Origin: an uncultured Ignavibacteria bacterium | GTDB lineage: Bacteria > Bacteroidota > Ignavibacteria > Kapaibacteriales > UBA2268 | Reading direction: 5' to 3' | NCBI GenBank assembly: GCA_903862655.1 | Contig: CAIOZA010000084.1 | Location: 1 to 36,801, forward strand | Length of the DNA: 36,801 nt | Part shown: one piece after another, positions 18,452 to 27,688 of the stretch | How positions within the stretch are numbered: the stretch's first letter is position 1 | How the letters are laid out: each line of letters starts with the position of its first letter | Notes under the pieces: generated by a model | Told to the model about the DNA's origin: nothing | Database searches by the model: none | The model's input: the letters and a program-made list of their open reading frames with translations, nothing else | Program-made: the position numbers and the translations under genes

Positions 18452-18658
18452 TCATATATTTAAAGCTTTGAATAAACCTGAAGAATTTCCTTGAGAATAA
18501 TCTCCATTTCCATGTTCCTCTTTTGAAATTAAAATTTCCTCTTCCAATCTCTTACGCTTTTCTTCAGCAATTCTCTTTTGTAAAATACCAATTAATGTTT
18601 CCTGCTCTTCAAGAGTTAGTTTATCTGCTTCTTCTATTATGTCACTAAATGTGTTCAT
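18452..18658 (-). CDS. Small antitoxin-like protein (68 aa)
   Basis: It begins MNTFSDIIEEADKLTLEEQE and continues with LIGILQKRIAEEKRKRLEEE, a pattern common in short proteins of Bacteroidota and cyanobacteria that often precede RelE/ParE-type toxins. The tail (SSGLFKALNI) is short; relatives that I recall often end in a longer acidic stretch with a conserved hydrophobic end, so it may be shortened. No toxin gene follows within the 185 nt to the next gene. The antitoxin reading is an inference from composition. Confidence 0.55.
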   Translation of the reverse strand: MNTFSDIIEEADKLTLEEQETLIGILQKRIAEEKRKRLEEEILISKEEHGNGDYSQGNSSGLFKALNI

Positions 18659-18820
18659 TGCGTAACCTGATATTAATTAAACGATTAAATGAAAAAACCT
18701 ATTTTTTTATTCAGCTAAATCTAAAGTATTTAAAACTAATAAAAATGAAGGTAAGGACAAGGATTTTTTTGACAAAGTAAAAGATGCTTTCTTCTAAGGA
18801 GTTAAAATTTAAAAATTTAA

Positions 18821-18846
18821 TGCCGTTCAGAGGAATCCGAACGGCA
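18821..18846 (-). terminator. Terminator of the hicB-hicA operon
   Basis: TGCCGTTC and GAACGGCA make a perfect 8-bp GC-rich stem with a 10-nt loop. In minus-strand reading it begins 10 nt after the hicA stop and is followed by TTAAATTTTT, as an intrinsic terminator would be. Confidence 0.7.
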
Positions 18847-18856
18847 GTCATTAATT

Positions 18857-19093
18857 TTAAACTTCTAAGAATGCTTCAAGAAATTCCTCACGAGTTAGCC
18901 CTATCTGTCTGACTATAGCTCTTAATGTACCGCTACTGATAAAATTGTGATTAGGCAAGACAAGCGGAGTAATAGAATCATCCGGATTGATACGTTCCAT
19001 AATGATGTGATTTCCTTCCCTTACTATTTCGAATCCTAAAGACTTAAAGGTTTTTAATCCTTTTTGCTTTGGAACATCGGTTGGGAACTTCAT
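18857..19093 (-). CDS. hicA: HicA-type toxin (YcfA family mRNA interferase)
   Basis: This 78-residue protein matches the HicA fold, a double-stranded RNA-binding-like mRNA interferase. The motif GNHIIMER near residues 27-34 holds the histidine thought to be catalytic, and the family end LPNHNFISSGTLRAIVRQIG and LTREEFLEAFL is complete. Its ATG overlaps the end of the antitoxin gene by 4 nt (ATGA), so translation is coupled. The gene is intact by length and motif, so the toxin is probably functional. It is the second gene; antitoxin-first order is one of the two known orders for this family. Confidence 0.85.
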   Translation of the reverse strand: MKFPTDVPKQKGLKTFKSLGFEIVREGNHIIMERINPDDSITPLVLPNHNFISSGTLRAIVRQIGLTREEFLEAFLEV

Positions 19094-19326
19094 GCAAGAA
19101 CTCCGGTCTCTGCAATAAATGCATCTTCCAGATCATAATCATCTTGAAAATGAGTTTGAAATTCGACCAATCCATAATAGTCAATATAAGCCTGTATTGA
19201 ACTCTCAGTACTTTGAATCGCTTCTATATATGTACTACCCTGACCTACAATCGCACCATTCGAAAATCCGAGAGGATAACCACAGTAGCCATCAGAGTGC
19301 TTTTCAATTATTAATTTTATTTTCAT
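19090..19326 (-). CDS. hicB: HicB-type antitoxin
   Basis: This 78-residue protein has the HicB-like RNase H fold, beginning MKIKLIIEKHSDGYCGYPLG with the segment GAIVGQGSTYIEAIQSTESS. It lacks a C-terminal DNA-binding domain: the end EDAFIAETGVLA is acidic, so autoregulation would need another factor or full-complex binding. It directly precedes hicA with a 4-nt overlap and should neutralise it. No TAnnTTTG element was seen upstream. Confidence 0.8.
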   Translation of the reverse strand: MKIKLIIEKHSDGYCGYPLGFSNGAIVGQGSTYIEAIQSTESSIQAYIDYYGLVEFQTHFQDDYDLEDAFIAETGVLA

Positions 19327-19428
19327 TTTAATATCTATACTGTTGGATAACTATTATTGAAACGATATTATAAAACATAAATTTTAATTTTTGAAGGTAT
19401 AAATTTCCCTATAATCCTTTCTACTGCT

Positions 19429-20331
19429 TTAGTCTTTGATACAGCGAATATAATAACCACTTTCTTTATAATTTCCATAAAAAAAGAAATATTCATACTC
19501 AAAGGATAGTTTTGCCCTATATACAAATGAAAATGGACCTCCATCTAATGTAGATGACCACCAGTGAGCATAGAGTTCAATTTCTCTGAATTCACTATTG
19601 ACATCACGATAACCACCAGGAAGAGCAGTAAAACCACTTTCATTGGTTGCACCTTTATTTGGAGTATACCAGTGTGTTGTGCCTTTCTCTTTCATCTTAC
19701 CTCCTGCCACAGTATCACCACCTAAGTAAGAAGTAAGTGTCCTCCACTCATCTTTAGACGGTATGTGCCATCCATAGGGAGCTAATCCTTTCAAAGAATA
19801 CCAGTTGTATATCTTTCCATAGATATTGCTTAATGTCGAATCATTGTGGTAATAGCACCATGCAGGTGTTGTAAGATCTGGCCAGTAGAAATCCCCAGTG
19901 TATTGAGATATGGAATCACCATTACTAAAATGGTCTAAATCAAGATTTCTGTACATCCAGTGTTGAGTACCAATTGTTACAGCAACGTATTTAGTATAAT
20001 ATAGAATAATACTATCAACTGTGTGAAGCAAGAAATCCCACTTGAAGCCATCATGCCATAGCTGGATTCTCTGATGGTTTACGCTGTCAACCGGAGCTTT
20101 AATGCTATCTATGAGTTGAGCAGGATAATAAAAAGTTTTTCCCTCATTTGAAAAAACCTGCAACTGTAGTGTGTCGGGTGAATTAGGTAATTGGATGTTG
20201 TCAATTTCACTTAAGTTGTAAGATTTAATGCTTCCATCCTGCAGATAGAATCTGACAAGAGGTTCTGCTGAATAAAGAGAGTAAGTACTAATGAAGATAA
20301 CAATCAATAACACTAATAATCTGTAATTCAT
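19429..20331 (-). CDS. Exported FISUMP-domain protein
   Basis: This 300-residue protein has a signal peptide (MNYRLLVLLIVIFISTYSLY, cut near SAEP). Its C-terminal ~185 residues match the Fibrobacter succinogenes major paralogous domain (TIGR02145): IGTQHWMYRNLDL, then YNWYSLKGLAPYGWHIPSKD, WRTLTSYLGG, ESGFTALPGGYRD, WWSST and a final YYIRCIKD. The region before it (25-110) contains two repeats about strings such as IQLPNSPDTLQ, of unknown fold. These proteins are exported or surface-associated; no biochemical role is established. It is separated from the TonB receptor gene by a strong hairpin, so it has its own transcript or is a read-through. Confidence 0.82.
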   Translation of the reverse strand: MNYRLLVLLIVIFISTYSLYSAEPLVRFYLQDGSIKSYNLSEIDNIQLPNSPDTLQLQVFSNEGKTFYYPAQLIDSIKAPVDSVNHQRIQLWHDGFKWDFLLHTVDSIILYYTKYVAVTIGTQHWMYRNLDLDHFSNGDSISQYTGDFYWPDLTTPAWCYYHNDSTLSNIYGKIYNWYSLKGLAPYGWHIPSKDEWRTLTSYLGGDTVAGGKMKEKGTTHWYTPNKGATNESGFTALPGGYRDVNSEFREIELYAHWWSSTLDGGPFSFVYRAKLSFEYEYFFFYGNYKESGYYIRCIKD

Positions 20332-20458
20332 TTCAAACTCCTATTTGATTTTAAGTGCAGATACTATTTCAAATATAGCTTTTTTCGAGGAAAAGTTACA
20401 TGTGAAGAGAAAAAAAATACTTTGACTTAAAATTTGAGTTACATGATTTGATTAATTC

Positions 20459-20491
20459 AGATGTCCAACACCTGTGAAGTGTTGGACATCT
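20459..20491 (-). terminator. 13-bp hairpin after the TonB receptor gene
   Basis: AGATGTCCAACAC pairs perfectly with GTGTTGGACATCT around a 7-nt loop. It begins 8 nt past the receptor stop codon on the minus strand. The T tract is weak (GAATTAATC), but stem strength and position make it the likely transcript end. It is symmetrical and could act on either strand. Confidence 0.7.
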
Positions 20492-20499
20492 AATCTAAA

Positions 20500-22905
20500 T
20501 TAAATTCCTAATTCAATGCCGAAAAAGAAATTGCGTTCGGCGGCGGGGAAGAAGTCCTTGCCTTCGCCTCCGGCATTGAAAAGAGAATTAAATATATTAT
20601 TTGCACTAAGATTGAAACGTATCGACTGCAATGAAATAACCTTATCAAGTTTATATGATATAAATACATTTGAGACAAAATGCGGATCAACTTGGTTGTC
20701 GGCATAATATCCGGAGCCGAGGAATTTGATCAAATCCTGATTTGTACCGAGCAAATCTCCGAAATTGTCCGTTCTGAATGCTCCGACATAAGTGCCTGTG
20801 ATTGAAGCAGAGAATCCTGCAATGCTGTAATCGAGGCGGATGTTTGCCATAAAGTCGGGAAAACCCGAAATCTGATTGTCAGTTAATGAGAGAATGTTTA
20901 CAGCATTTGTATTCGGATCTTGTGATATAATCCAGTCATATTTAATGATTGAATTTTTGCTTATGGTTGCATTTGCCGAGAGCACAAGTTTTGAATCATC
21001 TTTTTCAAAAAGTGTAAGCTTTGCCAGTAGCTCAGCTCCGATATGTCGTGTTCTATCAGCATTTCCTTCGATGGGATTACCAAAGATATCTATCTGACCG
21101 GACTTGACTAATTCATTGTAGTACTCCATCCAGTATAGGTTAAGACCAAACTGAAGTTTATTGGATGTAAAGTTGTATCCTGCTTCGATATCAAGCATTC
21201 TTTCAGGTTTTACAATTGGTTTAGTGAAGTCATAAGAAACTGTTCCGTCAGTATTAACTTTACCTTCGAAAAGAGGACTTGCACCGAAATAGGAATCATC
21301 TGCAGCATAGAGGTTTCTCATCCTTGGTTCACGAGATGTTATCGCTGTAAATGCATAGACAGAATTGTTATCATCGATCGTATAGTTAGCACCAATGCGG
21401 GGATTGACAAAAAGATAATTGAGATTCACTATATCACCGCCATTGCCTACTGTTGCTCCGTTGATATCTTTATATATAGTGTTGAGATTGCCGGATTTTT
21501 CTCCATTAATTGAGTACTTTTGACTGACGACCTGAGCTTCAAGATTGATACTAAGCTTGGGTGTTATGTCATATCTTTCGCGGGCGAATATTGAGAATGT
21601 ATTTCTCAAGCCATTATAGAAGTAAAATTTATAGTCAGGATTGTAATCAGATGGCAGATTGTCTGCATAATTGATTTTTGCATAATGCTCTGACCGATGG
21701 AAACGCAATTCAGCACCGAGAAGCAGCTGACCGTCTGCGTGATCGATCAGAACTCTTGGAACCCAGCCGAACTGCTTATTCGCTACTATAGCTCGGATTA
21801 CAGTATTACCGGGATTGGCAGTTGGATGAAATCCTTGATTGGATGTAATTCTCAGCATTGTTGTGTCAGCCCATGATCCATCGTAATCGAAGAAGCCGTC
21901 ACCCTGATAGTAGAAGAGAGATGAGAGAATATGAACTTTTTCGCCAGGCTGCCAGTCATTAAGAATTTCAAAATGCGGCTGAGAGAAGTTTTCGATTTCC
22001 TGCGGACGGCGATCTCCTGAGTAGGAAACGGTTTTACCTGTTGAATCATAAGCCCAATAGCTAAGATTCTTTCTGCGGAGAGTAGGATCGCTATTCCATG
22101 ATTTGGGCGAACCCTGATAAGCCAGACCATCGGAAACAGGTCCGCCGAAAACATTTATCTGAGTTGTAAGATTGCTGTCGAATCTAACGGCAGAAAGGAA
22201 ATAGCTATTCAGATCGGCGAATGAACGGTCACGATATCCGGCAGAGTAAATTCTTGAAAGCCGCGCATAAAAAGAGTAGTTTCCAGTAAGACCGGAGGCT
22301 ATCTCGATTGATTGTTTGTTAATATTTGCCTGAATCTTATTGTCAAACTGCTGAAAGCCCATGCCCGAAGAAATCATTATACCATGTTTTGTTGTATAAT
22401 TTGATGTAGATAGATTAATACTTCCACCGATAGCTGCTGATCCGTAGTTTATTAGACCGGCACCCCGCTGAACCTGAATATTATCCAGACTTGAGGTCAG
22501 ATCGGGGAAATCAATCCAGTAAACGTTGTGATCTTCGGGATCATTTTGAGGGATACCATTTATCATTACAGAAATTCTACGCTGGTTGAAACCGCGCATA
22601 GTGAGGTTAGAATATCCTACAGAATTACCATTCTCCGAGTAGAAAATTACTGAAGGGATTCCACTCAAAAGAGCCGGTATATCCTGAGTTGAATAATTCT
22701 TTTCTATCTCGGCTTTTGAAATCTCCGAAAAAGGAATTGGAGATTCTGCATTTGCTCGAGTTGAAGTAACTGTAACACTCGGGGTAGAATAGGATTTCAC
22801 CGAGTCAGGTTTAACAAATATTTCTGCTGAAACATTCTGAAGGTTTAAAGCCCATAAAATGAGTATAAGAGCCGGACGTATGCGATATATGGTTAAAAAT
22901 TTCAT
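20500..22905 (-). CDS. TonB-dependent receptor, probable thiamine/precursor importer
   Basis: This 801-residue protein is an outer-membrane TonB-dependent receptor. The N-terminus has a signal peptide (about 27 residues, to NVSAE) and a TonB-box-like PSVTVTSTRA near residue 43. A plug domain follows (TMRGFNQRRISVMINGIPQN; VQRGAGLINYGSAAIGGSIN), then a 22-strand-type barrel of repeated aromatic-rich strands, ending in a strand close to FFFGIELGI. Energy comes from TonB-ExbB-ExbD, not encoded here. The leader of the mRNA carries a TPP riboswitch (23084-22998), so the cargo is probably thiamine or a related pyrimidine/thiazole compound. Similar TPP-controlled receptors are known in Bacteroidota. 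No periplasmic binding or inner-membrane transporter is linked. Confidence 0.93.
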   Translation of the reverse strand: MKFLTIYRIRPALILILWALNLQNVSAEIFVKPDSVKSYSTPSVTVTSTRANAESPIPFSEISKAEIEKNYSTQDIPALLSGIPSVIFYSENGNSVGYSNLTMRGFNQRRISVMINGIPQNDPEDHNVYWIDFPDLTSSLDNIQVQRGAGLINYGSAAIGGSINLSTSNYTTKHGIMISSGMGFQQFDNKIQANINKQSIEIASGLTGNYSFYARLSRIYSAGYRDRSFADLNSYFLSAVRFDSNLTTQINVFGGPVSDGLAYQGSPKSWNSDPTLRRKNLSYWAYDSTGKTVSYSGDRRPQEIENFSQPHFEILNDWQPGEKVHILSSLFYYQGDGFFDYDGSWADTTMLRITSNQGFHPTANPGNTVIRAIVANKQFGWVPRVLIDHADGQLLLGAELRFHRSEHYAKINYADNLPSDYNPDYKFYFYNGLRNTFSIFARERYDITPKLSINLEAQVVSQKYSINGEKSGNLNTIYKDINGATVGNGGDIVNLNYLFVNPRIGANYTIDDNNSVYAFTAITSREPRMRNLYAADDSYFGASPLFEGKVNTDGTVSYDFTKPIVKPERMLDIEAGYNFTSNKLQFGLNLYWMEYYNELVKSGQIDIFGNPIEGNADRTRHIGAELLAKLTLFEKDDSKLVLSANATISKNSIIKYDWIISQDPNTNAVNILSLTDNQISGFPDFMANIRLDYSIAGFSASITGTYVGAFRTDNFGDLLGTNQDLIKFLGSGYYADNQVDPHFVSNVFISYKLDKVISLQSIRFNLSANNIFNSLFNAGGEGKDFFPAAERNFFFGIELGI

Positions 22906-22997
22906 AATAACTCCACGGATTAATAGTATAAGGAAACCGTTGAATCACTGATCACATTGAATAATTGGGCGCATGGAATAGATATAAGGGAATTTTT

Positions 22998-23084
22998 CCG
23001 TGTTTCCTACGCCGGCATTACCCGGATCAGGTTCGAGGAGTTTTTTCTCAGCCTTGCCTTCCCGGACAAAGCACCTCCAACGGT
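22998..23084 (-). promoter_or_regulatory. TPP (THI-box) riboswitch
   Basis: Read on the minus strand, the segment contains the conserved THI-element pieces in order: GGAGGTGC, CTGAGA, CGAACCTGATCCGGGTAAT and GCCGGCGTAGG. P1 can be formed by CCGT near the 5' end and ACGG at the 3' end. It lies 92 nt upstream of the receptor start codon, on the same strand. The aptamer core is complete and should bind thiamine pyrophosphate and lower expression when it is plentiful. The sequence between aptamer and gene would act as expression platform; a GGAG sits near the start codon. Confidence 0.95.
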
Positions 23085-23088
23085 CATA

Positions 23089-23096
23089 CAAAACTA
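23089..23096 (-). promoter_or_regulatory. Promoter -7 element for the TPP-riboswitch transcript
   Basis: In minus-strand reading this is TAGTTTTG, matching TAnnTTTG. Transcription would start near 23082-23084, exactly at the 5' edge of the TPP aptamer. No TTTG is present at the -33 distance. Confidence 0.5.
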
Positions 23097-23452
23097 TAAA
23101 AAAATAATAAAGGAAAAAAGTGAGTTTAAAAAATATATTTTCTAAAAGATGATAAGAAATTTGCTCAAATATGGTTATATAAGGAAAAAATTATTTGCAT
23201 TGTTTATTGAGTTTTTGTTTATTTGAATTATTGTTCGGTTGATTTATAATTGAGTAAATCGATAAAATTTATATATATGCCTTTGAAATAGCAACTGTTA
23301 AGACTTTCTTGGAATTGCTTTTTGGGAATTAAAGCACTGAATCGTAACTGAATATATAATCGCAATAATTTTTTCTAAAAAAATCAAAAAGTTTGAAAAT
23401 TTCTTTGACAATTTTTTGACAAATGAATGACATTTTCATTTTACTTGATTAT

Positions 23453-23460
23453 TAATTTTG
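23453..23460 (+). promoter_or_regulatory. Promoter -7 element for the secreted nucleotidase
   Basis: TAATTTTG matches the consensus exactly, and is the same octamer as in both rRNA promoters. The predicted transcript has a leader of about 50 nt. The -33 element is weak. The rest of the 430 nt between the riboswitch and this gene (23085-23516) is AT-rich and shows nothing else. Confidence 0.45.
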
Positions 23461-23516
23461 AATAAAAGTTTTGGGTTAAACTCAATAAATTTATCAAACA
23501 TATTTTAGGGTGCATT

Positions 23517-25412
23517 ATGAAAAAGTTTTTACAATTGTTTGTTCTATTATGTGTAGCCGTCTCTGTGTCGTTGTCGTTACCAATTGATACGATAACTGTT
23601 CTTCATCTTAGCGATACACATTCCAACATGGTAGCCGGCGGTAGCCGCGATCAGAACCTCGAAGGTTCGATCGGTGGTGTTGCCAGAGCAGTATCGGTCA
23701 TAGGTTATATTCAACAGCAAAATCCAGATAAAACAATGCTTCTGCATTCGGGCGACTACACAACAGGAGATTTACTTTTCAATTTCTATTTCGGGGTTCC
23801 CGAGCTAATGATTTACAAATCCCTTAATATGGATGCTCTTACTTTGGGTAATCATGAGTTTGATTTATATGCAAGCACGCTTGAAATGGCAGTAGCTACA
23901 GCATTCAAAGATGGAGGATTCCCATTGCTTTCTTCTAATCTCGAAATTCCAAAAGATTCATTAACAACTTTAAAGAGTTTTATTAAGCCTAATGTAATCA
24001 AAACGTATGGCAATACAAAAGTAGGTGTATTTGGATTGACTTCACCGATAGCTAATATGATTGCATTCCCTGCACCTGCAACAGTAAGTGATGCCGTAGT
24101 TCAATATACTATTAGTGCTGTAACAGAATTAAAGGCTCAGGGATGTCAGATCGTTATTATGTTGTCACACATGGGGATAGATAATGATACCACAATTTTG
24201 AAATATGTTCCCGGTATTGATATAGTAATTGCTGGTCATGATCACATGATCCTTGACAAAGAAATTAATTTTGACAATGGTACAAATACAACAAGGATCG
24301 TAGAAAGCGGACCATTTTATCAGCATGTAGGTCAGATTGATCTGATAGTTGATAATGGTAAGATCAAAAATTTCCATTATACAAATCATTATCTGGATAA
24401 AAATATTCCTGAAGAACCAACAACTAAAGCTACTGTACAAGCAATCGTTGCCGATCAGGAAAGTAAATATCCAATAAAACTATTTACACAAAAAGTTTGT
24501 GAGGCAACTGAAAATTATGAGGAAATAGCCGTTAACCGACTTAAAAAAGGTTATAACGAGACACCAATTGCTAACTTAATTAATGATTCATATCTTGCGG
24601 TAACAGCAACAGATATCGCATTAACAGCAGGTACATTAACAGCAGAGCCACTTTATAAAGGTCCACTCACGGCTAATGATTTATACAGAATGTTTGGATG
24701 TGGATTTAATACTTTTAACGGATTAGGCTATAAACTAACTACATTCAAAATGTATGGAGCCGCTATTATGGGAGTTTTGCAATGGTCTCTCGATCAGATC
24801 GGATCTAATGATGAGTATATGTTAATGTCAGCAGGTATGAAATATCATTATGAAACGCAATACTTGAAACAATTTGACAATTCATATACAGTAAAGGGAA
24901 AATTGTTAAGCGTTGAAGTTGGTGGCAAACCATTAGAATTAGATAAACAGTATTCAATTACAGCAAGCGAATTTGTTCCTTATTTTCTGACTCAATTTTT
25001 ACAAGTTCCACTTGACAGTCTCAATTATGTGGAAGGTGTCTCTGATATGGATGCGATACTTGCTTATGTTATGAAGAAAGGTTCTATTACGCCTAATGTT
25101 GACGGAAGAGCTATCTGCGATGCAGTTACAAATGTTGAAGATATCTATGAAGCAACTGATATGAACCTAGCAGTTACTCCTAATCCCGTTGTAGATATTT
25201 CTACTTTATTCTTCAATCCAAAAGAGGGTGGAAATGGTAGCATAACAATAATTGATGCAATGGGCAGGGAAATTTACAGAGAAGATTTGGGGTATCTTGC
25301 TGCCGGAGCACAGACAAGGAGCTTCAGTACATCGAAATTCGCACCGGGTGTGTATGTTATTCAGATCAGAAGCGGGAAAAGTGTAACAACTAAGAGTTTT
25401 GTGAAGATATAG
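23517..25412 (+). CDS. Secreted 5'-nucleotidase/metallophosphatase with T9SS tail
   Basis: This 631-residue protein has a signal peptide (MKKFLQLFVLLCVAVSVSLS) and the UshA-type calcineurin-like fold. Metal-binding motifs are HLSDTHS near residue 30, HSGDYTTGD near 77, GNHEFD near 112, SHMG near 221 and AGHDH near 241. A 5'-nucleotidase C-terminal domain covers about 330-540. The last ~80 residues, from TPNPVVD near 556 to the terminal VKI, are a Por/type IX secretion sorting domain (IIDAMGREIYRE, FAPGVYVIQI), so the enzyme is carried across the outer membrane or attached to the surface. It probably frees nucleosides and phosphate from outside nucleotides. Some members of this family act on other phosphoesters. 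The gene converges on the YyaL-type gene across a strong terminator. Confidence 0.92.
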   Translation: MKKFLQLFVLLCVAVSVSLSLPIDTITVLHLSDTHSNMVAGGSRDQNLEGSIGGVARAVSVIGYIQQQNPDKTMLLHSGDYTTGDLLFNFYFGVPELMIYKSLNMDALTLGNHEFDLYASTLEMAVATAFKDGGFPLLSSNLEIPKDSLTTLKSFIKPNVIKTYGNTKVGVFGLTSPIANMIAFPAPATVSDAVVQYTISAVTELKAQGCQIVIMLSHMGIDNDTTILKYVPGIDIVIAGHDHMILDKEINFDNGTNTTRIVESGPFYQHVGQIDLIVDNGKIKNFHYTNHYLDKNIPEEPTTKATVQAIVADQESKYPIKLFTQKVCEATENYEEIAVNRLKKGYNETPIANLINDSYLAVTATDIALTAGTLTAEPLYKGPLTANDLYRMFGCGFNTFNGLGYKLTTFKMYGAAIMGVLQWSLDQIGSNDEYMLMSAGMKYHYETQYLKQFDNSYTVKGKLLSVEVGGKPLELDKQYSITASEFVPYFLTQFLQVPLDSLNYVEGVSDMDAILAYVMKKGSITPNVDGRAICDAVTNVEDIYEATDMNLAVTPNPVVDISTLFFNPKEGGNGSITIIDAMGREIYREDLGYLAAGAQTRSFSTSKFAPGVYVIQIRSGKSVTTKSFVKI

Positions 25413-25438
25413 GTCGATTATTTTAATGCAGAAAATCT

Positions 25439-25478
25439 AATGAAGAATCTAATCATATTTAGGGTTAGATTCTTCATT
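25439..25478. terminator. 14-bp bidirectional terminator hairpin
   Basis: AATGAAGAATCTAA pairs perfectly with TTAGATTCTTCATT across a 12-nt loop. It lies between two convergent genes, 26 nt after the nucleotidase stop and 17 nt before the stop of the opposite gene, so it can serve both transcripts. Confidence 0.75.
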
Positions 25479-25495
25479 TCGTTATAAATGACGGA

Positions 25496-27529
25496 CTAAT
25501 AGGTTATCTGCTCCAGTGCTTTTGATGCTTCAGTTACAGGCATTTTGCATAACTTGTCTTTGCAGATGTAGATCGTTGTCTGACCTTGAATTAGTTTATC
25601 TTTGAGTGAAGGCAAAGTTCCTTCATCCTTTCCACCTGCGAGGAAAACATTGGGCAGATAGTTCTGATCGAATTCTTTTCGGAGATTCTCACAATCTTCG
25701 CCGTCGATTGCAACTAAATAAGTTCCATAAGTGAACCATGCGAGAAGGATATCCCAGTTTGCGAAGAATGAGCCTCCGGATTCAAGTCTGTTGTGAACAT
25801 TTTCTAACATTCTTCGTGATCTGCTGATATAGTCATCGTTATAGAAGTATTGCCCCAGCACGTAGAGATTCTTTGCCATTGTTGAATTGGCGGCAGGAAT
25901 CACGTTGTCGGAAAGCTCCATTGTTCTGGCGATAAGCTCAGGATCCATATCTGATGTATAGAAGAACATTCCGCTATTTGAGTCGGCAAAGTGAGAGATA
26001 GTATATTCAGTAAGACTCTGTGCCAGATAGAGCCACTTTTCGTCAAATGTTGCCTGATAGAGTGCAATTAAAGCCTCGATAGTGAATGCATAATCGTCCA
26101 AGAAGGCGTTGATTGTTGCTTTCCCATTCTTATAATTACGGTACAATCTATTTTCATCGGTTTTCAGTTTTGTGCTGATGAACTCGGCTGTTTGCAGTGC
26201 TGTTGAGAGATAATCTGGGTCTCCGAAAACACGGTAGGCATCCACATATCCTTTGAGCATAAGTGCATTCCATGAAGTTAGAATCTTATCGTCAAGTCCG
26301 GGATGAATTCGTTTTTCACGGACTTGGAGTAACTTAGTCTTTGTTTGCTGAATTATATTCGCGAGTTCAGTTTCAGATATTCCGTGTTTATCTGCGAAAG
26401 CCTTGTCAGTTGTGGATTTGAGGAGTATGTTCTGACCGTGTTCCCAGTTACCTTGATCGGTAACGTTGTAGTAATCACACATCAAATCTGCGTTTTCGCC
26501 GAGAATTTCTTTCAATTCGCTTTTCGTCCAGATGTAGAACTTCCCTTCGACTCCTTCGCTGTCGGCATCAAGAGAAGAATAAAAGCCATTTTCGGGAGAG
26601 GATAATTCTCTTTTGCAGAATTCGAGAGTTTCATTAACTATCGTTTTGTAAACCGGATCTTTGCAAAGCTGATAAGCAGATGAATAGAGGCTTACGAGTT
26701 GAGCATTGTCATAAAGCATTTTCTCGAAATGGGGAACTTTCCACTGAATATCGGTCGAATATCTTGCGAAACCGCCGCCAATCTGATCATAGATGCCGCC
26801 GTCAGCCATTTTGTCCAGAGTGATTTTTACTGCAAAGAATGCATCTGCTGTTCGAGTTAGATAGAAATAATTGAGTAAAAACTGATAGCCGACCGGCAGG
26901 GGGAATTTCGGTGCACGCTTGTGTCCGCCCAGCTCAAAGTCAATACCTGTCTTCCAGTTATTGAAAATCGCATCCAGATTGCTTATGTTAAATTCGCTGA
27001 TTTCCTGTGATGAATAAAGCAATTCGCTTGCTTTGACGCCATCGGTGAGGGCTTTTGCCTGTTCTTCGGTTTTGTCGGGATTCTGTTTGACGAAGTTCGC
27101 AACCTGAGACAGCATATCGAGCCATTGTGCCTTGGGGAAATATGTTCCTCCATAGATTGGTCTTCCGTCGGGCAGAGCAAGGCAGTTCAGGGGCCAGCCT
27201 CCGTTGCCGTTGATGAGCTGGACGGCGGACATATAGACACTATCGATATCAGGCCGTTCTTCGCGGTCAACCTTGATGGAGATAAAATTCGCGTTCATGA
27301 ACTCAGCCACTTCTTCATCTTCGAAGCATTCGTGCTCCATGACGTGGCACCAGTGGCAGGCTGCATAGCCGATGCTGATGATGAGAAGTTTGTTTTCGCT
27401 GCGGGCTTTGTTCAGAGCTTCTTCACCCCAGGCATACCAGTTAACGGGATTGTGGGCATGCTGAAGAAGATAAGGACTGGTCTCGTTGACGAGATTGTTA
27501 GTATATTTATGATTTATATTGTTTTCCAT
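25496..27529 (-). CDS. YyaL/DUF255-type thioredoxin-domain protein
   Basis: This 677-residue protein matches the YyaL/spermatogenesis-associated protein 20 family. The N-terminal thioredoxin-like domain opens with the family signature [20 protein letters not shown] near residue 15 and has a CHWCHVM motif near 59, plus DREERPD and [10 protein letters not shown]. An (alpha/alpha)6 barrel like that of N-acylglucosamine epimerases fills the rest ([37 protein letters not shown]). The reaction is not established. It is cytoplasmic, with no signal peptide. It faces the nucleotidase tail to tail. Identity of the family is secure. Confidence 0.93.
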   Translation of the reverse strand: MENNINHKYTNNLVNETSPYLLQHAHNPVNWYAWGEEALNKARSENKLLIISIGYAACHWCHVMEHECFEDEEVAEFMNANFISIKVDREERPDIDSVYMSAVQLINGNGGWPLNCLALPDGRPIYGGTYFPKAQWLDMLSQVANFVKQNPDKTEEQAKALTDGVKASELLYSSQEISEFNISNLDAIFNNWKTGIDFELGGHKRAPKFPLPVGYQFLLNYFYLTRTADAFFAVKITLDKMADGGIYDQIGGGFARYSTDIQWKVPHFEKMLYDNAQLVSLYSSAYQLCKDPVYKTIVNETLEFCKRELSSPENGFYSSLDADSEGVEGKFYIWTKSELKEILGENADLMCDYYNVTDQGNWEHGQNILLKSTTDKAFADKHGISETELANIIQQTKTKLLQVREKRIHPGLDDKILTSWNALMLKGYVDAYRVFGDPDYLSTALQTAEFISTKLKTDENRLYRNYKNGKATINAFLDDYAFTIEALIALYQATFDEKWLYLAQSLTEYTISHFADSNSGMFFYTSDMDPELIARTMELSDNVIPAANSTMAKNLYVLGQYFYNDDYISRSRRMLENVHNRLESGGSFFANWDILLAWFTYGTYLVAIDGEDCENLRKEFDQNYLPNVFLAGGKDEGTLPSLKDKLIQGQTTIYICKDKLCKMPVTEASKALEQITY

Positions 27530-27549
27530 AATTTCATTAAATTTATTGT

Positions 27550-27573
27550 AGGGGCGAACGGCTGTTCGCCCTT
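27550..27573. repeat. Palindromic short repeat (REP-like)
   Basis: GGGCGAAC and GTTCGCCC form a perfect 8-bp stem around a 4-nt loop (27552-27571), extendable by two weak pairs at the outside. It is far more GC-rich than its surroundings. Such GGGGCGAAC...GTTCGCCC palindromes occur as dispersed repeats in many bacterial genomes, so this is probably one copy; only one is in this window. Confidence 0.5.
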
Positions 27574-27603
27574 ATGTTCGAAAAAAATATTGCAGAATTA
27601 ATA

Positions 27604-27630
27604 AAAACCCTTCGGCGAGGAAGGGCTTTT
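27604..27630 (-). terminator. Terminator downstream of the broken RelE toxin
   Basis: CCCTTC and GAAGGG form a 6-bp stem, with flanking AAAA and TTTT able to extend it past one bulged C. On the minus strand it ends in GGGTTTTTATT. It lies about 60 nt after the toxin remnant and would end that transcript before the YyaL-type gene. Confidence 0.65.
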
Positions 27631-27688
27631 GAGTTAAACTATCTGATGACAATAAAAGTTTTGTTGTTCACTGTACTCCGGAATTCAA

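Noticed and set aside
22957-23145. 62-codon plus-strand frame over the riboswitch
   Set aside because: It is antisense to the TPP aptamer and has no coding features.
27125-27601. 158-codon plus-strand frame opposite the YyaL-type gene
   Set aside because: Antisense to the conserved thioredoxin domain; no signal of its own.
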